The notes under the pieces are model-generated. The model ran no database searches, had not been told where the DNA came from, and saw nothing but the letters and a program-made list of their open reading frames with translations. A program made the translations under genes and the position numbers. Positions 51,605 through 59,350 of a stretch of 64,000 nucleotides of DNA are shown here, one piece after another (position 1 is the first letter of the stretch; each line of letters begins with the position of its first letter). This DNA is from Mycolicibacterium vulneris (lineage in GTDB: Bacteria; Actinomycetota; Actinomycetes; Mycobacteriales; Mycobacteriaceae): contig NZ_NCXM01000027.1 of NCBI RefSeq assembly GCF_002104765.1, forward strand, positions 1-64,000, read 5' to 3'.

Positions 51605-53356
51605 ATGGGATTTCTGAAGCCCGAGCTGCCGCAGCTCGACATGGCCGAATGGAACAAGGGCACCCGTAGCGAAAAGATCCGGCCGATGGCCAAGCACTGG
51701 GCCGAGGTGGGCTTCGGCACTCCGGTCGTGCTGCATCTGTTTTATGTCGTCAAAATCCTGCTCTACATCCTCGGCGCGTGGGTGTTCGCGTCGGCCACCG
51801 ACGGCCTCGGCGGCTTCACGCGCGTCGCGTCGTGGTGGTCGGAGCCGATCGTGTTCGAGAAGGTGGTTCTCTACACGATGCTCTTCGAGGTGGTCGGGCT
51901 GGGTTGCGGCTTCGGCCCTTTGAACAACCGGTTCTTCCCGCCGATGGGTTCGATCCTGTACTGGATGCGCTTCGGCACCATCCGCCTGCCACCGTGGCCG
52001 GATCGGGTCCCGCTCACCAAGGGCACCAAGCGCAAACCGGTCGACGTCGCGCTGTACGCGCTGTTCCTTCTGGTGACGCTGGCGGCGCTGTTCGCCGACG
52101 GCACCGGACCGATACCCGAATTGGGCACCAAGATCGGGCTGCTGCCCGCATGGAAGATCGTGCTGATACTGCTGCTGCTGGCGGTGGTCGGCCTGCGCGA
52201 CAAGGTGATCTTCCTGGCCGCCCGCGGCGAGGTGTACGCGACCATGGCGGTGACGTTCCTGTTCGCCGCGCCCGACATGATCGTCGGGTCCAAAGTGGTG
52301 TTCCTGGTGATCTGGATGGGCGCCGCCACATCCAAGCTCAACAAACACTTTCCGTTCGTCATCTCCACGATGATGTCCAATAACCCGCTGGTGCGGCCCC
52401 GGTGGCTGAAACGTCGCTTCTTCGAGAGCTTCCCGGATGATCTGCGGCCGGGACGGCTGTCGCGGTGGATGGCGCACTTGAGCACCGCCATCGAGATGTT
52501 GGTGCCGTTACCGCTGTTCTTCTGTCACGGCGGCTGGCCCGTCACGATCGCCGCCATCGTGATGGTCTGTTTCCACCTGGGGATCCTGGTCTCGATCCCG
52601 ATGGGCGTGCCGCTGGAGTGGAACGTCTTCATGATCTTCGGTGTGTTGTCGTTGTTCGTCGCGCACACCCACATCGGGCTGCGCGACCTGCGGCACCCGG
52701 TGGTGGTGGCGGTCCTGTTCGTCGTCGTCGCGGGAATCGTCGTGTTGGGCAACATGTTTCCGCGCAAGATCTCGTTCCTACCCGGGATGCGTTACTACGC
52801 AGGCAACTGGGACACCACCCTGTGGTGCATCAAGCCCTCGGCCAGCGACAAGATCGGCAGGGGCATCGTGGCGATCGCCAGCATGCCGCAGGCCCAGCTG
52901 GAGCGCTTCTACGGCAGCCCCGAGGCGGCGCAGATCCCGATCTACATGGGATATGCGTTCCGCGGCTTCAACACTCACGGACGCGCGCTGTTCACGCTGG
53001 CGCACCGCGCCATGGCGGGGCAGAACGAGGACGACTACGTCATCACCGACGGCGAGCGGATCTGCAGCACCGCAATCGGTTGGAACTTCGGCGACGGCCA
53101 CATGCACAATGAGCAACTGATCGCCGCCCTGCAGGAGCGCTGCCACTTCGAACCGGGCGAGGTCCGCGTGGTCCTGCTCGACGCACAACCGATCCACAAG
53201 CAGACCCAGGAGTACCGGTTGGTCGATGCGGCGACCGGTGAATTCGAGCGCGGCATCGTTCGGGTCGCCGATATGGTGGTCCGCCAGCCGTGGGCCGACG
53301 ACGTTCCGGTGCAACTGCTCTCGGACGAGTCACCGTCGACTGCCACGCCAGAGTGA
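51605..53356 (+). CDS. DUF3556 multi-spanning membrane protein, KstR-regulated candidate
   Basis: 583 residues. The N-terminal soluble segment MGFLKPELPQLDMAEWNKGTRSEKIRPM is followed by about nine or ten transmembrane helices (about 40-430), then a C-terminal soluble domain of about 150 residues (RYYAGNWDTTLWCIKPSAS, GDGHMHNEQLIAALQERCHFEPGEVRVV). It belongs to the mycobacterial DUF3556 family, of unknown function. Its weakly conserved histidines (AHTHIGLRDLRHP) are reminiscent of membrane-bound oxidoreductases, but that is only a suggestion. The KstR-type operator suggests a role in steroid or lipid metabolism. Confidence 0.85.
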   Translation: MGFLKPELPQLDMAEWNKGTRSEKIRPMAKHWAEVGFGTPVVLHLFYVVKILLYILGAWVFASATDGLGGFTRVASWWSEPIVFEKVVLYTMLFEVVGLGCGFGPLNNRFFPPMGSILYWMRFGTIRLPPWPDRVPLTKGTKRKPVDVALYALFLLVTLAALFADGTGPIPELGTKIGLLPAWKIVLILLLLAVVGLRDKVIFLAARGEVYATMAVTFLFAAPDMIVGSKVVFLVIWMGAATSKLNKHFPFVISTMMSNNPLVRPRWLKRRFFESFPDDLRPGRLSRWMAHLSTAIEMLVPLPLFFCHGGWPVTIAAIVMVCFHLGILVSIPMGVPLEWNVFMIFGVLSLFVAHTHIGLRDLRHPVVVAVLFVVVAGIVVLGNMFPRKISFLPGMRYYAGNWDTTLWCIKPSASDKIGRGIVAIASMPQAQLERFYGSPEAAQIPIYMGYAFRGFNTHGRALFTLAHRAMAGQNEDDYVITDGERICSTAIGWNFGDGHMHNEQLIAALQERCHFEPGEVRVVLLDAQPIHKQTQEYRLVDAATGEFERGIVRVADMVVRQPWADDVPVQLLSDESPSTATPE

Positions 53357-53406
53357 CGGCGAAGGCCGGGCGCCACGCTAGCGCGACGCCCGGCCTCGGC
53401 TGAGGG

Positions 53407-55695
53407 CTAGACGCCGGCCCGGACCTCCTGGGCGGCGGCAACCATGTTCTTCAGCGACGCGGCCACCTCGTCGGAGTTACGGGTCTTCAGCCCGCAGTCG
53501 GGGTTGACCCAAAGCCGTTCCGCCGGAACAGTTTTCAGCGCCGCCCGCAGCGACTTGGCCATCTCCTCGGTGCTCGGCACCCGCGGTGAGTGGATGTCGT
53601 AGACGCCCGGACCCACGCTGTTGGAGAAGCCGACCGAGTTCAGGTCGTCCAGCACTTCCATGTGCGAGCGTGCCGCCTCGATGGACGTGACGTCGGCGTC
53701 CAGGTCGGCGATGGCTCCGATCACCTCACCGAATTCCGAGTAGCACAGGTGAGTGTGGATCTGGGTGGAGTCCGCGACGCCGGAGGTGGCCAACCGGAAA
53801 GCGCCTACGGCCCAACGCAAGTAGTCCTCCTGGTCGGCCCGACGCAGCGGCAGCAGCTCCCGCAGCGCGGGCTCGTCGACCTGGATCACCGCGATGCCCG
53901 CAGCTTGCAGATCCACGGTCTCGTCACGGATGGCCAGCGCCACCTGGTTGGCGGTGTCGGCCAGCGGCTGGTCGTCGCGGACGAACGACCACGCCAGGAT
54001 CGTCACCGGGCCGGTCAGCATGCCCTTGACCGGCTTGTCGGTCAGCGACTGCGCATACTTGGCCCACTCCACCGTCATCGGGTGTTGCCGGATCACGTCG
54101 CCGAAGAGCACCGGCGGGCGCACGCAGCGGCTGCCGTAGGACTGCACCCAGCCGTTCTTCGTCGCGAAGAAGCCGTCCAGCTGCTCAGCGAAGTACTGCA
54201 CCATGTCGTTGCGCTCCGGCTCGCCGTGCACCAGCACGTCGATCCCCAGGCTCTCCTGCAGCTTGATGACGTCGGCGATCTCCTGCTTCATCCGCCTCTG
54301 GTACTCGGCCTCGTCGATCTCGCCGGCGACCAGCGCGGCGCGCGCCTTACGGATCTCGACGGTCTGCGGGAATGACCCGATGGTGGTGGTCGGCAGCGGC
54401 GGCAGGTGCAGCCGCTCGTCCTGGCTGGTGCGACGCTGGGCGGCGTCACCCCGGTGCGTACCCGACGCGACGATCGAGTCGATGCGCGCCCGGATGCGGT
54501 CGTTGTGCAGGCGCGGGTCGCTCTTGCGGGACGCCACCGCGGCGTTGGACGCGGCGATCTCGTCGGCGACCGCGTCGCGGCCCTCGTTGAGTGCCCGGGC
54601 CAGCGTAACCACCTCGGCGACCTTCTCCTGCCCGAACGCCAGCCAGCTGCGCAGCGCGTCGTCCAGGCCCGTCTCGGGCTCCAGCGAGTAAGGCACGTGC
54701 AGCGTCGAGCAGGACGTCGAGACCACCACGTGGGCCGCCGAGCCCCGCAGGGCGGCAAGCTTGCCCAGGGCCGACTCCAGGTCGGTGCGCCAGATGTTGC
54801 GCCCGTCCACCACACCGGCGACCAGCGTCTTGTCGGCTAAGCCGGGCGCCCCAAGAAGAGAAGCCACCGCGGTGTCGGTCCCGTAGACCAGATCGACACC
54901 GATCGCCTCCACCGGCGTACGGGCCAGCCCGGCCAGGGAGGCGCCGGGGTCACCGAAGTAGGTGGCGACGTAGATGGCCGGCCGATTGCTCACCGAACCC
55001 AGCCTGTTGTAGACCGCCTCGGCCAAAGCCGGCGCGTCGGGGGAGATGTCGGTGACCAGTGCGGGCTCGTCGAGCTGTACCCACTGCGCGCCCCCAACGG
55101 ACGGGTCGGCGAGCAGCGACAGCAGCTCCGAGTAGATCGGGATCAGCTCCTGCAGCCGCTCGATCGGCGCTCCGCCACCGTCGACGCCCTTGCTCAGCAG
55201 CAGGAACGTGACCGGTCCGATGACCACCGGACGGGCCGGAATCCCAAGACCTCGTGCCTCTTTCAACTCCGAAAGCACCTTCTCTGGGTTCAGCGAAAAT
55301 GTGGTCTTGGGTCCGATCTCGGGGACGATGTAGTGGTAGTTGGTGTCGAACCACTTGGTCATCTCCAGCGGCGCGATGTCCTTGTTGCCGCGCGCCGCGG
55401 CGAAGTAGCGGTCGAGGTCGTCGGGGACCTGCGCGGCCCGGGCCGGCAGCGCGCCCAGCATGACCGCGGTGTCGAGCATCTGGTCGTAGTAGGAGAAGGT
55501 GTTCACCGGCACCGAGTCCAGGCCGGCGTCGACGAGGCCCGTCCAGGTGTCGCTTCGCAGCGTGGCGGCGACCTTTTCCAGATCGGCCCGGCTGGTGCGT
55601 CCGGCCCAGTAGCCCTCTGTAGCGCGCTTGAGTTCGCGCTTGGGACCGATGCGTGGCGAGCCGACAACCGTTGCGGTGAATGCTTGAGGGGTCAC
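53407..55695 (-). CDS. metE: cobalamin-independent methionine synthase
   Basis: 762 residues, two barrels. N-terminal part TVVGSPRIGPKRELKRATEGYW, with the folate- and homocysteine-binding C-terminal half containing zinc ligands in HTHLCYSEFGEVI (His, Cys), a Glu further on, and NPDCGLKTR (Cys). It transfers methyl from 5-methyltetrahydrofolate triglutamate to homocysteine. Expression is controlled by the B12 riboswitch immediately upstream, so it is off when cobalamin permits MetH to work. Confidence 0.96.
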   Translation of the reverse strand: MTPQAFTATVVGSPRIGPKRELKRATEGYWAGRTSRADLEKVAATLRSDTWTGLVDAGLDSVPVNTFSYYDQMLDTAVMLGALPARAAQVPDDLDRYFAAARGNKDIAPLEMTKWFDTNYHYIVPEIGPKTTFSLNPEKVLSELKEARGLGIPARPVVIGPVTFLLLSKGVDGGGAPIERLQELIPIYSELLSLLADPSVGGAQWVQLDEPALVTDISPDAPALAEAVYNRLGSVSNRPAIYVATYFGDPGASLAGLARTPVEAIGVDLVYGTDTAVASLLGAPGLADKTLVAGVVDGRNIWRTDLESALGKLAALRGSAAHVVVSTSCSTLHVPYSLEPETGLDDALRSWLAFGQEKVAEVVTLARALNEGRDAVADEIAASNAAVASRKSDPRLHNDRIRARIDSIVASGTHRGDAAQRRTSQDERLHLPPLPTTTIGSFPQTVEIRKARAALVAGEIDEAEYQRRMKQEIADVIKLQESLGIDVLVHGEPERNDMVQYFAEQLDGFFATKNGWVQSYGSRCVRPPVLFGDVIRQHPMTVEWAKYAQSLTDKPVKGMLTGPVTILAWSFVRDDQPLADTANQVALAIRDETVDLQAAGIAVIQVDEPALRELLPLRRADQEDYLRWAVGAFRLATSGVADSTQIHTHLCYSEFGEVIGAIADLDADVTSIEAARSHMEVLDDLNSVGFSNSVGPGVYDIHSPRVPSTEEMAKSLRAALKTVPAERLWVNPDCGLKTRNSDEVAASLKNMVAAAQEVRAGV

Positions 55696-55847
55696 GATAT
55701 TCGTCCTTAAATCGGCGTGGTGGTCACCGCCGGCGGACGTGCAGCCAATCCGTTAGCGGTGCGTACCCGGGTACCAACCGCAACGGCTGCAGCCTAGCGC
55801 CCATTCCTCGAGGCGATGAGCCGCCGGACGCGGCGCGCCCGGCACAG

Positions 55848-56028
55848 CTGGCAGGTCTCCGGACTCGCAGGCGCGCACTTCGGTGGTGCTCCTAGTGGCC
55901 GTCGCTTCCCAGTCGTAGTGACCAGTGCTTGCCAAAAACTCTGACGGCGGTCGTTCCTGCATACCGTTGCGGGACAGTCCCGGATTCCCACCGGGTTCCC
56001 TCTTACGAAGCGTTACTAACGTTGCTTC
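55848..56028 (-). ncRNA. cobalamin (B12) riboswitch of metE
   Basis: On the minus strand the conserved core reads AGAGGGAA, then GGTGGGAATCCGGGAC, GTCCCGCAAC and, near the 3' end, the B12 box GGAGACCTGCC (plus coordinates about 55850-55868). This order is that of class I cobalamin riboswitches. It lies between the metE start and the reductase-tail repeat. About 150 bases separate the B12 box from the metE start and may hold the expression platform. Boundaries are approximate. Confidence 0.9.
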
Positions 56029-56195
56029 GCTCGATGCCGGCGCCACGTTTGCGGCGACGGCAGACCAGCTGCGTAGCGCAGCATACTCGGCTGGTGGCGG
56101 CATTACCCAGCCAGTGCCTCAGTGATGGGAACTTCGCCGCAGTTGAAGTCGATGGTGCGGCCGATGGTGGAGTCGTCCGCCAATGCGGAGCTGAG
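56028..56195 (-). repeat. diverged copy of the reductase gene 3' end and trailer (copy 2)
   Basis: Aligns base for base, at an estimated three quarters identity, with 57664-57832, including about 75 bases after the stop codon. It ends precisely where the metE riboswitch begins. With the copy at 57664 it flanks the glycosyltransferase gene. Confidence 0.8.
56103..56195 (-). pseudogene. 3' fragment of an NAD(P)-binding reductase
   Basis: In frame it reads LADDSTIGRTIDFNCGEV, then PITEALAG and a stop TAA (plus 56103-56105). This matches the C-terminus of the intact reductase at 57740-58381 (LAEDATIRRTIDFNNGDV, PIAQALAG). No start or Rossmann portion precedes it. It is a remnant of a paralogue or a duplicated tail. 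Confidence 0.78.
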
Positions 56196-56293
56196 GCGGC
56201 GTACCACCGTGGGGTCACGCAATTGCGATGAGTTTCGGGCCTCTTCCCCGGATTCCGGGATTAAGACGTCTCTTTGAACACCACGGTATAGGG

Positions 56294-57523
56294 CTAGTGA
56301 CCGGCGACGTCGTCAATTCGGTCGTTAGCGGAGACTTCAGACATACCGGTGGACGAGCGCCCGAGTCGGACAGCTTCTTCCAGAAGATCGGCGGCGCTGG
56401 CAACGCTCTGGGCGGGCGTGGTCATCTGGGCCGCGACCTCACGGGCTCGGCTCATACATTGCGGAGTGAGGATGGAACGCAGGTCCGTGACGAGTGATGC
56501 TGCGGTGCTTTCCGAAAAAGCCCGACCGGCACCCACTTCGAGCCGTTCGACCGCGGCGGCCCACATCGGTTGATCTTGGACCGAAAACCACAGGATCAAC
56601 GTGGGCACTCCGGCCCGCAGACCCGCAGCCGTGGTGGCCGAACCACCGTGGTGGACCACCGCGCGACAGGTCGGGAAGATGGTCGTGAAATTCACCGCAT
56701 CCACCACCTTGACGTGCTCGAAATGGGGGACGTCGCTGAAGTCACTCCAGCCGGCGCAAACCAACGCCCGCTCGCCCAAATGCGCGCAGGCCGCGCTGAT
56801 CGCGGCGATCGTGTGGGCCGGAGATTCGATCGACATGCTGCCAAACCCGAAATAGATCGGCGGTGTCCCCGCCGCAATCCACGACAAGACCTCGTCGTAG
56901 GCATCCGTCGGTGACTCCAGTGTCAGCGCGCCGATGAAGGGCGATCGCCCACCCTGTTTCGCCAATTCCGTTGCCATTTCGGGAAAGCAGAGCTCGTCGT
57001 AGGCATGGATCTCCAGCGATTCAAAGGATCCGGTTGTCTCCGGCAGGCCTAATGCGCGGCGTTGGGCGTCTTCAGCGTCCCTGGTTATGTGCCCGAGCAT
57101 GCCATCCAAGCGCGGCGGTTCCCCAGGGAAGAAACTCAGCACGGCCAGCGGAATGTCGTGATACTCCGCGACGATGGCGGCCCGCCCCTGTCCGCCTTTG
57201 TTCACTACCAGCAGGTCGGCCCCTTTTGCCAGCGCCAGCAGAGTGGTGCACCACTCCGCCCAGGCACGGGCGACATGCTCCATGATTTCGACCATCGCAC
57301 CAAACGGAATCTGGCCGTTCGCGTTGCCGATGAAATCCCCGTAGCCCTGCCACGGCGTGGACTCCCACGCAACCACGTCAAGCCCCACTGACTCCACGAA
57401 GCCACACATGTGAGGCGGCGCAGCCATGCACACGTCATGACCTCGGCGCAGCAGTTCCCGTCCGACGGCGGCGAGAGGTTCGACGTCGCCGCGAGTTCCG
57501 TAGGCCGCCAGCAGAACTTTCAT
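56294..57523 (-). CDS. GT1-family glycosyltransferase (glycopeptidolipid-type)
   Basis: 409 residues, GT-B fold. N-terminal MKVLLAAYGTRGDVEPLAAVGRELLRRGHDV, a central PIYFGFGSMSIESP, and the nucleotide-sugar motif VVHHGGSATTAAGLRAGVPTLILWFSVQDQPMWAAAVERL lie near residues 285-325. Closest in type to the mycobacterial Rv1524/Rv1526c and glycopeptidolipid rhamnosyl- or glucosyltransferases, which decorate cell-envelope lipids. Acceptor unknown. It sits between repeated reductase tails and is not at the metE locus of M. tuberculosis, so it is probably acquired. A 2 x 17-bp tandem repeat lies just upstream. Confidence 0.86.
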   Translation of the reverse strand: MKVLLAAYGTRGDVEPLAAVGRELLRRGHDVCMAAPPHMCGFVESVGLDVVAWESTPWQGYGDFIGNANGQIPFGAMVEIMEHVARAWAEWCTTLLALAKGADLLVVNKGGQGRAAIVAEYHDIPLAVLSFFPGEPPRLDGMLGHITRDAEDAQRRALGLPETTGSFESLEIHAYDELCFPEMATELAKQGGRSPFIGALTLESPTDAYDEVLSWIAAGTPPIYFGFGSMSIESPAHTIAAISAACAHLGERALVCAGWSDFSDVPHFEHVKVVDAVNFTTIFPTCRAVVHHGGSATTAAGLRAGVPTLILWFSVQDQPMWAAAVERLEVGAGRAFSESTAASLVTDLRSILTPQCMSRAREVAAQMTTPAQSVASAADLLEEAVRLGRSSTGMSEVSANDRIDDVAGH

Positions 57524-57533
57524 CGGCGCAACC

Positions 57534-57567
57534 CGACTTCGAGGTGATGTCGACTTCGACGTGATGT
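57534..57567. repeat. two 17-bp tandem repeats before the glycosyltransferase
   Basis: Units 57534-57550 and 57551-57567 differ at one base (CGACTTCGAGGTGATGT against CGACTTCGACGTGATGT). They lie 11 to 44 bases upstream of the glycosyltransferase start, in its likely leader. TAGTCT near 57586-57591 (minus strand) is a possible -10. Confidence 0.7.
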
Positions 57568-57663
57568 CATTGAACGGCCTTAGACTAGCTCGTGACGTCG
57601 GCGTGAGCCCGACTCAGCGCCAGATGATGCCGCGCCCGATATCGCATACGCAAAAGACTGGCA

Positions 57664-57832
57664 CGCTCGATGCCGGCGCCGCGGTTGCGGCTACCGCAGA
57701 CCAGCTGCGCTGTGAAACTTACTCCGCTGCTTGCCGCGCTCAGCCCGCCAGTGCCTGAGCGATGGGGACATCGCCGTTGTTGAAGTCGATGGTTCGGCGG
57801 ATCGTGGCATCTTCCGCCAGTGCGGCGGCTAT
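57664..57832 (-). repeat. reductase 3' end and trailer, copy 1
   Basis: The intact partner of the repeat at 56028-56195. It comprises the last about 30 codons of the reductase gene plus about 75 bases of trailer. Confidence 0.8.
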
Positions 57833-58381
57833 GACGAGTGCGACGTCCGCACGCGAGACTTCGCGCATTTCCCGGTCGATCTCGATTCGTCCAGTCGCGG
57901 GATCGGAGGTGAGCCAGCCGGGTCCGAGCACCGTCCAGTCCAGGTCGCTGGCGCGCAGGTGAGCGTCCGCCGCCGCCTTGGACTCCGCGTAGGGGAAGAA
58001 CGGATCGTCCGGCGGTACACCATGATTCGGGCCAGCGCCGAAGTACGACACCATCACGAACCGCTTGACGCCGGCCTGCGCGGCGGCGTCGATCACCCGA
58101 ATGGCCGCATCACGGTCGACGGCGTAAGTCCGCGCCGGGTTGCCGCCGCCGGCCCCGGCGGAGAAGACGACCGCGTCTTGGCCGGCCACCAGAGTGGCCA
58201 GCGCACCCGTGTCGAGTTGCTCGATGTCGGCAACCACCGGGTGGGCGCCGGTGGCCGCGACGTCGTCGGAGTGGTCCGGATTGCGGAAGACCGAAGTCAC
58301 CTCGTCGCCGCGTTTGGTCAGGATGGGGGCCAGTTGAAGCGCGACCTTGCCGTGGCCGCCGATGACGACGATGCGTGCCAT
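57740..58381 (-). CDS. NAD(P)-binding SDR-like reductase (NmrA/YwnB type)
   Basis: 213 residues. Atypical short SDR with ARIVVIGGHGKVALQLAPILTKRGDEVT (Rossmann glycine motif) and VMVSYFGAGP, then YAESKAAADAHLRASDLDWTVLGPGWL (YxxxK). This type includes NAD(P)H-binding flavin or quinone reductases and redox sensors. Substrate unknown. ATG 58379-58381 has a TAACGT hexamer 8 bases upstream, so it is leaderless. A GTG two codons earlier is the alternative. Its 3' end is duplicated downstream of the glycosyltransferase. Confidence 0.84.
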   Translation of the reverse strand: MARIVVIGGHGKVALQLAPILTKRGDEVTSVFRNPDHSDDVAATGAHPVVADIEQLDTGALATLVAGQDAVVFSAGAGGGNPARTYAVDRDAAIRVIDAAAQAGVKRFVMVSYFGAGPNHGVPPDDPFFPYAESKAAADAHLRASDLDWTVLGPGWLTSDPATGRIEIDREMREVSRADVALVIAAALAEDATIRRTIDFNNGDVPIAQALAG

Positions 58382-58389
58382 ACCCACCG

Positions 58390-58395
58390 ACGTTA
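58390..58395 (-). promoter_or_regulatory. -10 element of a leaderless promoter
   Basis: TAACGT on the minus strand, 8 bases before ATG 58381. Confidence 0.5.
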
Positions 58396-58407
58396 CGCGC
58401 TGAAGAC

Positions 58408-59253
58408 TTACGTGAGCTGCACTCGCCCCATGATCAGATCAATGATCGGCTTGCCGGGGGCGTAGGCGCCGGTCATCGAGGCCATGGTGTGTCCGGAGTC
58501 CACCAGCAGCGTGATCCCGCTGACGCCGCAGGCCGCCTCGCTGTTGAGGAAGGTCATCACGTCGCCCATCTGCTCGGGGGTGTGCACTTTTGAGCCGGTC
58601 TCGTCGCGATAGTCCTGGGCGAAGGACAGCCACAGGTCCGCATTGGCCTGGGCCAGCGGGGTGTCCGTCGGGCCCGGGCAGATCGCGTTGATTCGAATGC
58701 CCTTCTTCGCCAGCGGATAGCCCTGGGTGGCCACGTAGGTGTTGATCACCTTCTTGCTGGTGCCGTAGTGGTTGATGCCTTCGGCCTCGTGCGCCTGGCA
58801 CCACGCCTCGGCCGCCGCGAAGTCCGGCGTGGCCAGAAATTCGAGCATCAGGTCCAAGTCGTTCTCCCAGCCCATGCCGGCGACCGAGGAGATGAAGCAG
58901 ATGGCCGAGCCGTTGGGGAGCTTGTTGTGTTCCAGCAGCCGGTCGATGAGGTGGCGGTGGCCGATGAAGTTGATCTTCATCAGGTCGATCGTGCCGTCGG
59001 CGACGCCGGCTGCCGAGAACACCGCGTGGATGGGGCCGTCGATCTGCTCGAGGGCGGAATCGATGGACGCGGGGTCGCGCAGGTCCACCTGGACGGACTG
59101 GGCGACCTCGTAGTCCACCGGCGCGTAGTCCATCACGATGACTTCGGCGCCTAGCTCGGCCGCTGACTTGGCCGCCGCGGCGCCCATGCCAGTCGCGCCG
59201 CCGACAACCAGCGCCCGTTTACCGTCGTAGCGCAACCGATCGACAATAGACAT
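58408..59253 (-). CDS. short-chain dehydrogenase, 3-alpha/20-beta-hydroxysteroid dehydrogenase type
   Basis: 281 residues. Classical SDR: GKRALVVGGATGMGAAAAKSAAELGAEVIVMD with the TGxxxGxG-like motif, FISSVAGMGWEND (Ser), NHYGTSKKVINTYVATQG (YxxxK), and RINAICPGPTDTPLAQ. Typical steroid SDRs carry this pattern. The oxidised substrate is unproven. ATG 59251-59253 has AAGGGG 8 bases upstream. It lies directly downstream of the two-domain TetR gene and shares an inverted-repeat site with it. Confidence 0.87.
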   Translation of the reverse strand: MSIVDRLRYDGKRALVVGGATGMGAAAAKSAAELGAEVIVMDYAPVDYEVAQSVQVDLRDPASIDSALEQIDGPIHAVFSAAGVADGTIDLMKINFIGHRHLIDRLLEHNKLPNGSAICFISSVAGMGWENDLDLMLEFLATPDFAAAEAWCQAHEAEGINHYGTSKKVINTYVATQGYPLAKKGIRINAICPGPTDTPLAQANADLWLSFAQDYRDETGSKVHTPEQMGDVMTFLNSEAACGVSGITLLVDSGHTMASMTGAYAPGKPIIDLIMGRVQLT

Positions 59254-59297
59254 GGAAATCCCCTTCTCGGATAATGCCAACGCGGTTCTAACTGCTC

Positions 59298-59316
59298 AAC
59301 TGTATGGGTAACAGTT
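59298..59316. promoter_or_regulatory. inverted repeat between the TetR and SDR genes, probable operator
   Basis: AACTGT-N7-ACAGTT lies 45 bases upstream of the SDR start and 35 bases past the TetR stop. Placement and symmetry suit binding by the neighbouring TetR-type protein. Confidence 0.5.
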
Positions 59317-59350
59317 ATTTGGTTCAAGACCGGGGCGGGTTAATTGAGGT

